Translations under genes and position numbers: made by a program
Notes under the pieces: generated by a model
What the model was told of the DNA's origin: nothing
What the model saw: the letters and a program-made list of their open reading frames with translations, nothing else
The model's database searches: none
Assembly (NCBI GenBank): GCA_018242205.1
Contig: JAFECJ010000001.1
Span: forward strand, 95,735 to 159,734
Origin: Pseudomonadota bacterium
GTDB taxonomy: Bacteria; Pseudomonadota; Alphaproteobacteria; Rhizobiales; Xanthobacteraceae
DNA length: 64,000 bases
Reading direction: 5' to 3'
Shown here: positions 25,766 through 33,370 of the stretch, one piece after another
Layout: each line of letters starts with the position of its first letter
How positions within the stretch are numbered: position 1 is the stretch's first letter

Positions 25766-26812
25766 ATGTCAAACAAGGTTGCACTCATTACCGGTGTGAC
25801 GGGACAGGACGGCGCCTATCTCGCGCAGTTTCTGCTGGACAAGGGCTACATCGTTCACGGCATCAAGCGCAGGTCGTCGTCTTTCAACACCGGCCGCATC
25901 GATCACCTCTATCACGACCGCCACGAGTCCGACGTCCGCTTCTTCCTGCATTTCGGCGACATGACCGATGCGCTGAGCCTGCTCCGCATTGTGCAGATGG
26001 TGCAGCCTACCGAAATCTACAATCTCGCGGCGCAAAGCCACGTTCACGTCAGCTTCGAGACGCCCGAATACACCGCCCAGTCGGACGCGCTCGGCACGCT
26101 GCGCCTGCTGGAAGCGATCCGCATCCTCAACCTGACGAAACACACCCGCTTTTATCAGGCTTCGACGTCGGAACTGTACGGCAATTCGCCGGTCCGTCCG
26201 CTCAACGAAACCACGCCGTTCGAGCCGCGAAGCCCCTACGCCGCGGCCAAGCTCTATGCCTACTGGATCACGGTCAATTACCGCGCGGCCTACAACATCT
26301 ACGGCGTGAACGGCATTCTGTTCAATCATGAGAGCCCCGCGCGCGGCGAAACGTTCGTCACCCGCAAGATCACGCGCGCGGTCGCAGCGATCGAACTCGG
26401 CCAGCAGGACAAGCTCTATCTCGGCAACCTCAACGCCTGCCGCGACTGGGGCCACGCCGAAGACTATGTGCGCGGCATGTGGATGATGCTGCAGCAGCCT
26501 TCTCCCGAGGACTACGTACTGGCGACCGGCGAGGCTCATTCTGTACGCGAGTTCGTCGAACGGTCGTTCGCCTGCATCGGTCGCGAGATCGAATGGTCCG
26601 GCGAAGGCGTCGATGAAAAGGGTACCTGCCGCAAGACCGGTCGCGTGCTGGTCGAGGTCCACCCCGAATATTTCCGTCCGCTGGAAGTCGACTACCTGCT
26701 CGGCGACGCCTCCAAGGCGCGCACCCGGCTCGGTTGGGAACCCAAAATCAGCTTCGACACCATGGTGGAAAAAATGGTGGCCGACGACCTGGCGCAAGCG
26801 CGCCGCGCATGA
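25766..26812 (+). CDS. gmd: GDP-mannose 4,6-dehydratase
   Basis: A 348-residue SDR that converts GDP-D-mannose to GDP-4-keto-6-deoxy-D-mannose, the branch point to rhamnose, fucose and perosamine. The NADP site [31 protein letters not shown], the STSELYG serine/threonine region, [12 protein letters not shown] (YxxxK) and [20 protein letters not shown] are diagnostic for Gmd. Length is usual for the family. The perosamine-synthase-like aminotransferase at 28427 is the likely next enzyme; no GDP-fucose synthase (Fcl) or Rmd is visible in the window. Confidence 0.95.
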   Translation: MSNKVALITGVTGQDGAYLAQFLLDKGYIVHGIKRRSSSFNTGRIDHLYHDRHESDVRFFLHFGDMTDALSLLRIVQMVQPTEIYNLAAQSHVHVSFETPEYTAQSDALGTLRLLEAIRILNLTKHTRFYQASTSELYGNSPVRPLNETTPFEPRSPYAAAKLYAYWITVNYRAAYNIYGVNGILFNHESPARGETFVTRKITRAVAAIELGQQDKLYLGNLNACRDWGHAEDYVRGMWMMLQQPSPEDYVLATGEAHSVREFVERSFACIGREIEWSGEGVDEKGTCRKTGRVLVEVHPEYFRPLEVDYLLGDASKARTRLGWEPKISFDTMVEKMVADDLAQARRA

Positions 26813-26846
26813 CATCCGCCGAGCCATCCGGACGCCGTACAGCATC

Positions 26847-27644
26847 ATGAAGTTCAAGTCCGAATTTCTCGAGAACTACACGGCGCAGGCGCCGCTGGCA
26901 CTCGCGTTTGAACGTGTCATGGAGTGCCGCATTCTGTCGCGGCAGACGTTCGAGCGCCCCATTCTCGATATCGGCTGCGGCGAAGGCCTGTTCGCCAATG
27001 TGCTGTTCGCGGAAAAGATCGAGACCGGCATCGATCCGAATGCGCGCGAACTCGAGCGCGCCAAAGAATTCGGCGGCTACGACGAACTGATCGAATGCTT
27101 CGGCGACGCCATTCCGAAACCCGACGGTGCCTACCGGACCGTTTTCTCCAACAGCGTGGTCGAGCACATTCCGCAACTGACGCCGGTGCTGCGCGAGGCG
27201 TTCCGCCTGCTGGCGCCCGGGGGCCGTCTCTATCTCACCGTGCCCTCGGACCGCTTCGACGAATACAGCCTCGTCAGCCAGGCGCTCGGCTTTTGCGAAT
27301 TGACCGGCCTGCAGGCGCGCTTCCGCGCTTTTTACAATCGATTCTGGGCGCATTATCATTTCTACGCGCCCGCGCGCTGGGCCGAGATCGTGACAAGCTG
27401 CGGTTTCGAGGTGGTCGAGTTGCACACCTACGGTCCGAGATATGTGTGCCTGATGGATGACACGCTGACGCCGCTGGGCCTCGCCGCGCGCTTGACTAAG
27501 GGCTACACCAATCGCTGGACTTTGGTGCCCGGGCTGCGCCGCCTGTTGCTCACCCCTGTGCTCGCCGTCGCCCGCACGATCCTCGAGGGCTCGGAGCGAT
27601 GTGACGCCGGCGGCCTCGTTTTCATCGCGGCCCGCAAGCCATGA
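26847..27644 (+). CDS. Class I SAM-dependent methyltransferase
   Basis: A 265-residue methyltransferase. PILDIGCGEGLFANVLF is motif I, TGIDPNARELERAK the acidic second strand, and FSNSVVEHI plus LLAPGGRLYLTVP the following core strands. ATG 26847 is selected because the domain begins right after it; the upstream reading frame overlaps gmd. It overlaps the next gene by 4 nt. Its place between gmd and a GT2 gene suggests methylation of a sugar or glycolipid in that branch. The acceptor is not visible. Confidence 0.8.
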   Translation: MKFKSEFLENYTAQAPLALAFERVMECRILSRQTFERPILDIGCGEGLFANVLFAEKIETGIDPNARELERAKEFGGYDELIECFGDAIPKPDGAYRTVFSNSVVEHIPQLTPVLREAFRLLAPGGRLYLTVPSDRFDEYSLVSQALGFCELTGLQARFRAFYNRFWAHYHFYAPARWAEIVTSCGFEVVELHTYGPRYVCLMDDTLTPLGLAARLTKGYTNRWTLVPGLRRLLLTPVLAVARTILEGSERCDAGGLVFIAARKP

Positions 27645-28363
27645 CCGACCGTGGCGTCTCCGTCATTCTTCCGACCTATAACGAGATCGGCAACATCGTC
27701 GCGCTGGTGCGCGCCGTCGGCGAAGCCATTCCGCCGGGCTGGGATTACGAAATCCTCGTCATCGACGACAACAGCCCCGACGGCACCTTCGCCGCCGTGC
27801 AGCGCGCCTATCCCGACGACCCCCGCGTCGTCACCATGCTACGCACCGAGGACCGAGGCTTCGCCAAGTCGATCCGCGCCGGCATTGAGCGAGCAAAATT
27901 CGACCGCATCATCATCATGGACTCGGACTTCACGCACGATCCCGTGGAAATCCCACGACTTCTGCACATCGGAGAAATCTTTGACATCGTCAGTGGCTCG
28001 AGGTTCTGCGCGGGCGGCCGCATGGAAGACGTCGGGCACTATACGACCAGCATGCTCTACAACTGGATGCTGCGGCTCGTGTTACGTACGCAGGTGCAGG
28101 ACAACCTCGGAGGATTTTTCACGGCGCGACGTTCCGCGCTGATGAAGCTGCCGCTAGACAAGATTTTCTACGGCTACGGCGACTACTATTTCCGCTTGCT
28201 GCATTATGCGCAGTGGAAGCGCATGACCATCGTCGAAATTCCCGCAGCCTACATGCTGCGCACCGCCGGCAAGAGTAAATCGAACGCGCTGCGCATGGTC
28301 ATGAATTATTCGATTGCCGCGATCCGCCTGCGCACGACCTTATCGCGCGAGTCGCGAGATTAG
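27641..28363 (+). CDS. Glycosyltransferase family 2 (dolichyl-phosphate-mannose synthase-like)
   Basis: A 240-residue GT-A enzyme. SVILPTYNEIGNI opens the nucleotide-binding fold, IDDNSPDGT contains the uracil/guanine-contacting Asp, and IIMDSDFTHDP holds the D-S-D metal-binding motif. GSRFCAGG and the later GGFFTARR are as in polyprenyl-phosphate glycosyltransferases. No membrane helices follow the catalytic domain. It may transfer mannose or a related sugar to polyprenyl phosphate, or to an acceptor glycan. It overlaps the methyltransferase gene by 4 nt. Confidence 0.88.
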   Translation: MTDRGVSVILPTYNEIGNIVALVRAVGEAIPPGWDYEILVIDDNSPDGTFAAVQRAYPDDPRVVTMLRTEDRGFAKSIRAGIERAKFDRIIIMDSDFTHDPVEIPRLLHIGEIFDIVSGSRFCAGGRMEDVGHYTTSMLYNWMLRLVLRTQVQDNLGGFFTARRSALMKLPLDKIFYGYGDYYFRLLHYAQWKRMTIVEIPAAYMLRTAGKSKSNALRMVMNYSIAAIRLRTTLSRESRD

Positions 28364-28376
28364 CTTTTAATTGAGC

Positions 28377-28419
28377 GCGTTTTCCTCGCGCGAACTGGTT
28401 TACGCTTCGCGCGAAACGC
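28377..28419. terminator. Two-part hairpin between convergent genes, possible bidirectional terminator
   Basis: An 8-bp perfect stem (CGCGCGAA with TTCGCGCG) spans an 11-nt loop, and an outer 6-bp stem (GCGTTT with AAACGC) encloses it with a 4-nt bulge. It lies in the 63-nt gap between the convergent GT2 and aminotransferase genes. No long T tract follows on either side, so terminator function is plausible but weak. Confidence 0.4.
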
Positions 28420-28426
28420 TTGATCA

Positions 28427-29551
28427 CTATTTCTTCTGCCGACTCAGCGCCTCGACAATCCGACCGACTTCATCGGACGTCAGTGTGGGATAACACGGCA
28501 GCACAATCGTCTCGCGGCTGATCGCTTCGCACACGGGAATATCGATCGGACCGGGATAGAGATCGGGCATCGACGTCGGCGCATAGAAGCCCGGCCGGGT
28601 CTCGATGCCGAGCTCGCCGACCTGCGCAATGACCGCGTCACGGCCTTGCGGGAAAGCCTTCGGATCGACACGCACCGCGACGGCCCACAGCACGGGATCG
28701 ACATCCTCGGCGAAATACTGTGCGGTGACCTCGTCGAAATTCCGCAGATGTTCGCAATAAAGCGTCATCATCCGCGCGCGCGCCGCGACGATATCATCGA
28801 TCCGCTCGAACTGTGCGTAGCCCAGCGCCGCCTGAAGATTGGTCAGGCGAAAATTATGACCGGCGACATCGTGCATGTAGCGCGTGCGCAACATGCCATG
28901 GCTGCGATAGAGCTTGAGCCTCTCGACGAGGTCTTTACGCGCGGTGAGCACCATGCCGCCTTCGCCGGTCGTGATCGTCTTCGTCGCCTGGAAGCTGAGC
29001 GTTCCGAGATCGCCGATCGCGCCGGTGGCCTGCCCACGATAGCGAGTGGCGAAGGATTCGGCGGCGTCCTCAATGACGACGATGCCGCGGTCGCGGCAAA
29101 GATCGACGATCGGCGCCATGTCGCAGGCATTGCCGTAACTGTGCACCGGCACCACGGCCCGCGTGCGCGGGCTCAGCACGCGCTCGATCGCTTCGGCCGT
29201 CACGCACCAGGTCTTCGGGTCGACCTCGGCGAAAACGGGCACCGCACCCATCAGCAGCGCGATATTGGCGGCGGCGAGAAAGCAGAAGCCCGGCACCACG
29301 ACCTCGTCGCCGGGGCGCAGATCGATGGCGAGATAGGCCAGATGAATGGCGGTCGTGCCGTTGGCCACGGCCAGCGCGTGCGGCGTGCCGAGATACCCGG
29401 CGACGCCGGCTTCAAGCCTGTCGAGATAGGAGCCGCCGGAAATCCAGGTCGACGACAGCGCGTCGGCGACATACTCCTTCTCGCGGCCCCAGAAGTCCGG
29501 CTTCGCCCAGGGGATCGGATGAAGGGTGGGTGATTCCGCCACTGCAGGCAC
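28427..29551 (-). CDS. DegT-family aminotransferase, perosamine-synthase-like
   Basis: A 374-residue PLP enzyme. STWISGGSYLDRLEAGVA, NGTTAIHLA, PVHSYGNACDM, VIEDAAES and Lys191 in QATKTITTGEGG follow the GDP-perosamine synthase (Per/RfbE) pattern closely, and the length fits. It would convert GDP-4-keto-6-deoxymannose, made by the nearby Gmd, to GDP-perosamine with glutamate as amino donor. Perosamine is a known O-antigen sugar in Brucella and Caulobacter. It is transcribed opposite to gmd, and 20 nt separate it from the C-methyltransferase gene. Other 4-amino-6-deoxy sugars remain possible. Confidence 0.8.
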   Translation of the reverse strand: MPAVAESPTLHPIPWAKPDFWGREKEYVADALSSTWISGGSYLDRLEAGVAGYLGTPHALAVANGTTAIHLAYLAIDLRPGDEVVVPGFCFLAAANIALLMGAVPVFAEVDPKTWCVTAEAIERVLSPRTRAVVPVHSYGNACDMAPIVDLCRDRGIVVIEDAAESFATRYRGQATGAIGDLGTLSFQATKTITTGEGGMVLTARKDLVERLKLYRSHGMLRTRYMHDVAGHNFRLTNLQAALGYAQFERIDDIVAARARMMTLYCEHLRNFDEVTAQYFAEDVDPVLWAVAVRVDPKAFPQGRDAVIAQVGELGIETRPGFYAPTSMPDLYPGPIDIPVCEAISRETIVLPCYPTLTSDEVGRIVEALSRQKK

Positions 29552-29571
29552 CTGTTGGAGCGCGGCTGCGT

Positions 29572-30825
29572 CTACGCCGAGACGATTTCGAATCGCGGCA
29601 GCGGAAATATCAGCTTGCCGCCCTTGGCCAGGAAGTCGGCCTCGCGTTTAACAAATTCGTCGCGAAAGTGCCATGGCAGCACCAACAGGTAATCCGGCTT
29701 GGCCGCGCGCATCTCGGCTTCCGACACGATCGGAATGTTGGAGCCCGGCGTGCGGCAGCCAAATTTTTCCGGATTGCGCTCGGCCGCGGCCACGATGCGG
29801 GTGCGATCGAGGCCGCAATATTGCAGCAGCGTGTTGCCCTTGGTGGAGGCGCCGTAAAGATAGAATGTCTTTCCGGCGGCGCGCTCGCGGTCGATGAATT
29901 CGGTCAGTTCGGCCCGGCTTCGCTCGATCCGTCCGGCGAAGGCTTCGTATGGCGCCGCCGTGTCGAGGCCGAGCGCGGCTTCGCGGCGTTTGATTGGACC
30001 GACCGCGGCTTCGTTAAGCGCCTGCGGACCGTCCTCGTGACAAACCGCCAGCCTTATGCTGCCGCCGTTGCAGTCGTTCAGTTCGGCGTCGAAAACGCGC
30101 AAGCCATTCGCCGCCGCCATGTGTTCGATCTGGCGCAGCGCGTAGTATTCGAGATGCTCGTGGCATACCGTGTCATAGGAGTTGGCATCGAGCATGGTCG
30201 CGAGATAGCTCTGCTCCAGAACCCAGATGCCATCCGGCGCCAGCGCCTTCTTGATCGCGGCCACGAATTCGTTGGGCGCCGGCAGATCGTAGAACATAGA
30301 GATCGACGTGATCGCCTTGCAGCGCGCATCGCCCAGCACCGCGGCGTAGGTCTCGGCGTCGAAGTAGCCCTCGTGCAGGTGGATGTCCGGCGGATACTCG
30401 TCACGGAACTTGCCGGCCACCGCGTCGATGCCGAAACGGCGCAACCCCGCCGCCGCGCCATAGGCCTTCAGCAGCGTGCCGTCATTGCATCCGATGTCTA
30501 GAACGCTGTCACCGGCGTTCAGCGAGCAGCGCGCTCTCACCCAATCGGCCAGTCCAGCCAAATGCCCGCGCATGGTGGCCGTCAGCCCCGAGCGGTAGCC
30601 GTAACCATAGGTGTACATGGCGTCGGCGACGACGGTGTGCGCGAGTTGAACGAGCGCGCAGTTTTCACAGCGAACGAGTTCGAGCGGAATCTTCGGTGGA
30701 TCGGGTTCGCCGGCCTCGGGAAAAATACTCCCCAGAGCCTGGACGCCGAGATCGACAACGGGGCTGAGGCGGGCGCTCGCGCAGATCCGGCAAGACGGAG
30801 TTTTTCGAAAGAAGTCAGCCGACAT
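29572..30825 (-). CDS. NDP-sugar C-methyltransferase-like protein
   Basis: A 417-residue protein of the TylCIII/NovU-type sugar C-methyltransferase family. The N-terminal zinc-binding part has CRICAS and CENCALVQL, the AdoMet domain has VLDIGCNDGTLLKAY, CHEHLEYYAL carries the conserved His/Glu pair, and the C-terminal domain ends in LPWHFRDE. Such enzymes methylate C3 (or another carbon) of a 4-keto-6-deoxy NDP-sugar, so GDP-4-keto-6-deoxymannose from Gmd is a candidate substrate. ATG 30825 is the start nearest the zinc motif; the upstream extension has no homology signs. It precedes the aminotransferase gene in one transcript. Confidence 0.85.
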   Translation of the reverse strand: MSADFFRKTPSCRICASARLSPVVDLGVQALGSIFPEAGEPDPPKIPLELVRCENCALVQLAHTVVADAMYTYGYGYRSGLTATMRGHLAGLADWVRARCSLNAGDSVLDIGCNDGTLLKAYGAAAGLRRFGIDAVAGKFRDEYPPDIHLHEGYFDAETYAAVLGDARCKAITSISMFYDLPAPNEFVAAIKKALAPDGIWVLEQSYLATMLDANSYDTVCHEHLEYYALRQIEHMAAANGLRVFDAELNDCNGGSIRLAVCHEDGPQALNEAAVGPIKRREAALGLDTAAPYEAFAGRIERSRAELTEFIDRERAAGKTFYLYGASTKGNTLLQYCGLDRTRIVAAAERNPEKFGCRTPGSNIPIVSEAEMRAAKPDYLLVLPWHFRDEFVKREADFLAKGGKLIFPLPRFEIVSA

Positions 30826-31051
30826 TTCGTACCGGAACCGCCATTTTTTTGCGACCGGACCATAACCACCCTCATCAACGGCGGCAAGTTCGGCGAAAGT
30901 GGCCGCCCCCCCCGCCATAGACATATCGAAAGCGGTACCCGGCCCCCCGGACTGGCCAGGGAAAATTCGCCGTTGTAACGTCCTGTCCGGGTGGGAACGG
31001 CCGCAAAATCCCCTGTATTTTGAGCCCGGCAACTGCCACAAGGGCGCACTG

Positions 31052-31086
31052 AACCACGTCAGCCGAACCACGTCAGCCGAACCACT
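31052..31086 (+). repeat. 14-nt tandem repeat (2.5 copies) upstream of the ACP gene
   Basis: AACCACGTCAGCCG occurs at 31052 and again at 31066, followed by a partial third copy. It lies in the 295-nt divergent promoter region between the C-methyltransferase and acyl carrier protein genes, 35 nt before the ACP start. It may be a regulatory direct repeat or slippage product. Confidence 0.6.
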
Positions 31087-31120
31087 CCAGCAAGCCGCCC
31101 AGAGCGCCGGAAGCAATCGA

Positions 31121-31402
31121 ATGGAAGATGAAAGCCTGCGGCAATCGATCGCCCAGTTCATGAGCGAGACGTTCCTTTTCGAATTCGACGCGACCGTGAC
31201 GCCCGATACCAATCTGTTCGACGCGGGCCTGATCGACTCGTTCGGCTTCACGCAGCTCGTTGCCTTTCTGGAAGAAACCTTCGCGATCACGCTGACCGAA
31301 GACGACTTCGCGTCCGACGACATCTCCTCGCTGAACGGCATCGTCCGCATCGTCAACCGTCTGCGAGCGACGCCGGAGCAACTGTCCAGCAACACGCCAT
31401 GA
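31121..31402 (+). CDS. Acyl carrier protein
   Basis: A 93-residue ACP. The phosphopantetheine-attachment motif is FDAGLIDSFGFTQLV with Ser40 as the acceptor; helix III is acidic (EDDFASDD) as in carrier proteins. It starts a five-gene operon with a PP-loop ATPase, a malonyltransferase-like acyltransferase, an AsnB-type enzyme and a GNAT, overlapping the next gene by 4 nt. No ketosynthase or adenylation domain is nearby, so it likely carries a single small acyl unit rather than a growing polyketide. It would need a phosphopantetheinyl transferase from elsewhere. Confidence 0.88.
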   Translation: MEDESLRQSIAQFMSETFLFEFDATVTPDTNLFDAGLIDSFGFTQLVAFLEETFAITLTEDDFASDDISSLNGIVRIVNRLRATPEQLSSNTP

Positions 31403-32430
31403 TGAATCGGCCGGCGAGCCTGCGTCTGACCTGGTGCCGTCGCTGTGTCTTGAACTCGGCGGTGCCGGGCATCTCGTTCGACGACACCGGCTTGTGTAGC
31501 ATCTGCCAGAAGACGCCGCCCGAAGACGCGCTGGCGGAACAGCGGGCCGCGTCGCGGCGCGAAATGGAAGACGTCATCGAGAAGACGCGCGGCGCGCGTC
31601 CTTACGATTGCGTGGTGGCTTTCAGCGGCGGCAAGGATTCGTCCTATGTGCTGAAGACGCTGGTCGAGACCTATAAGCTATCTTGCCTGGCAGTCACCAT
31701 CGACAACGGCTTCCTGTCGCGCGGTGTCGTCGATAATTGCAAGGCGGTTTGCGGCGCGCTCGGCGTCGATCACATCATGTTCACGCCGAAAACGCCGTTT
31801 ATGACGGCGATGTACCGTAAGAGCGCGACCTCTGAGGAGATGCATCCACGGTCCGCCATTCAGCGCGCGAGCTCGATCTGCAACTCGTGCATCGGCGTCA
31901 TCAATACCCACATGCTGCGCATCGCCTTGCAGCAAAACATTCCGATCATCGCCGGCGGCTATATCGGCGGCCAGTTGCCGAAGGACACGGCCTACTTCCG
32001 CATCAATCTGAAAGCCAACGCGCAGCAGCGGGCCGCGGCGGTCAGACGGTTCGTCGGTCATTTCGGCGACGATGCGGCCGATTATTTCGGACTTCCTCCG
32101 AACGCGGCCGACCGCGACGTGGTTGTGATCAATCCGATGCTGGGCCTCATGCTGCGCGAGGATGAGATCATCGAAACCATCGGGAAATTCGGCTGGACTC
32201 GTCCGACCGACACCGGCGTCACCTCGACCAATTGCCGCCTCAACGATCTCGGCGTCTACATCCACAGCCGCCGCCACGGCTTCCATCCTTACATTTTCGA
32301 AATGGCCGACCAGGTGCGACACGGCCTGCTCGACCGCGAGGCCGCAGTTGCCAAATTGCGCGCCCTGCCCGAATACGCGCAAATCGAATGGATCGCCGAC
32401 AGGCTCGGCGTCGGCCATAATGAAATTTGA
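31399..32430 (+). CDS. PP-loop ATPase with zinc ribbon (sugar amidotransferase/WbpG-like)
   Basis: A 343-residue ATP-pyrophosphatase. The N-terminal zinc ribbon has C13xxC16 and C33xxC36, the PP-loop is SGGKDS (76-81), and a second pair C161xxC164 follows. This layout matches the N-acetyl-sugar amidotransferase family (WbpG), which uses ammonia from a HisH/HisF-like partner. No such glutaminase is encoded here, but an AsnB-type glutaminase is two genes downstream. It would adenylate a carboxyl, carbonyl or thioester-linked group. It overlaps the ACP gene by 4 nt and the acyltransferase gene by 11 nt. Confidence 0.75.
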   Translation: MMNRPASLRLTWCRRCVLNSAVPGISFDDTGLCSICQKTPPEDALAEQRAASRREMEDVIEKTRGARPYDCVVAFSGGKDSSYVLKTLVETYKLSCLAVTIDNGFLSRGVVDNCKAVCGALGVDHIMFTPKTPFMTAMYRKSATSEEMHPRSAIQRASSICNSCIGVINTHMLRIALQQNIPIIAGGYIGGQLPKDTAYFRINLKANAQQRAAAVRRFVGHFGDDAADYFGLPPNAADRDVVVINPMLGLMLREDEIIETIGKFGWTRPTDTGVTSTNCRLNDLGVYIHSRRHGFHPYIFEMADQVRHGLLDREAAVAKLRALPEYAQIEWIADRLGVGHNEI

Positions 32431-33367
32431 GCTTGGCGACAGCGCCGACAAGCCGTTCGCGCTTGTGTTTCCGGGGCAAGGATATCCAAACCTCGTCGCC
32501 GTCGACGCCTTGCGCGAGCAACCGACATTCGCGGCGCGCTTTCAGCAGGTCTGCGAGCTTCTGGGTTTCGACCCGCTTCGCGAGGCGGCCGCAGATCCGT
32601 CGGTACTGCGGCGAAACGCTGTCAGCTCGCTGCTCACGGTCCTGGCCAGCAGCGTCACGCTGGATGCCATACGCGGCAACCTGAATCTCGACAATTGCGT
32701 CGGCGTCGCCGGCTACAGCGTCGGCCAATGGTCGGCGCTCTATGCCGCCGGCGCCATCGACGCCGAGAAATTGCTCGACATTGTTCATGGCCGGGCCACG
32801 ATCATGGACCGACATATGGCTTCGGAGCCGAGCGGCATGCTCGGCATCGTCGGCGTGCGCGAGGCCGATCTCCGCGCCGTTTGCGCGCGTGCCCGGGACG
32901 AAGGCTTGATGCTGGCTGTCGTCAACATCAACGCACCGTCGAATTATTCCCTAAGCGGGACCGTCGCCGGCCTCGCCTTTGCCGAGCGGGAAGTCGCGGC
33001 GTTTCGGCCGAAGGCGCTGGTTGGGTTACCGGTGTCCGGCGGCTGGCACAGCGAACTGCTTAATGACGCCGTCCTGCCATTCCGGAGTTTTCTGGAGAAC
33101 GTGACGTTCGCCGAAGCCGCGGTCCGCATGATTGACAACACGACGGGCGGCTGGATGCCCGCCGCGCGCGAGGCGACGATCGACCGGCTCGCCGCGCACC
33201 TGTCGTCGCCGGTTTTGTGGAAGCAGGGTGTCGAGACGCTGACGCAAAGCGGCGCGCAGGTCTTTCTGGAAGTCGGGCTTGGCGACATCCTCAGCAAGTT
33301 CGGTGTTTTCATCAGCCGGAAGGCCCGTTATATTCCGGTACTTTCGCTGCAAGGAAGCGCGCGCTAG
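32420..33367 (+). CDS. Malonyl-CoA:ACP acyltransferase-like protein
   Basis: A 315-residue protein of the FabD/acyltransferase fold. FPGQGYP is the N-terminal family motif, the nucleophile elbow is GYSVGQWSAL with Ser100, and His210 in GGWHSELL is the catalytic partner. It differs from FabD in having Gln after the elbow Gly (GHSLGE in FabD) and in lacking a PFHS at the His site. It would load an acyl group, perhaps malonyl, on the ACP encoded two genes earlier. ATG 32420 lies inside the end of the previous gene; the longer open frame upstream overlaps that gene and is not used. Confidence 0.85.
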   Translation: MKFELGDSADKPFALVFPGQGYPNLVAVDALREQPTFAARFQQVCELLGFDPLREAAADPSVLRRNAVSSLLTVLASSVTLDAIRGNLNLDNCVGVAGYSVGQWSALYAAGAIDAEKLLDIVHGRATIMDRHMASEPSGMLGIVGVREADLRAVCARARDEGLMLAVVNINAPSNYSLSGTVAGLAFAEREVAAFRPKALVGLPVSGGWHSELLNDAVLPFRSFLENVTFAEAAVRMIDNTTGGWMPAAREATIDRLAAHLSSPVLWKQGVETLTQSGAQVFLEVGLGDILSKFGVFISRKARYIPVLSLQGSAR

Positions 33368-33370
33368 CAC

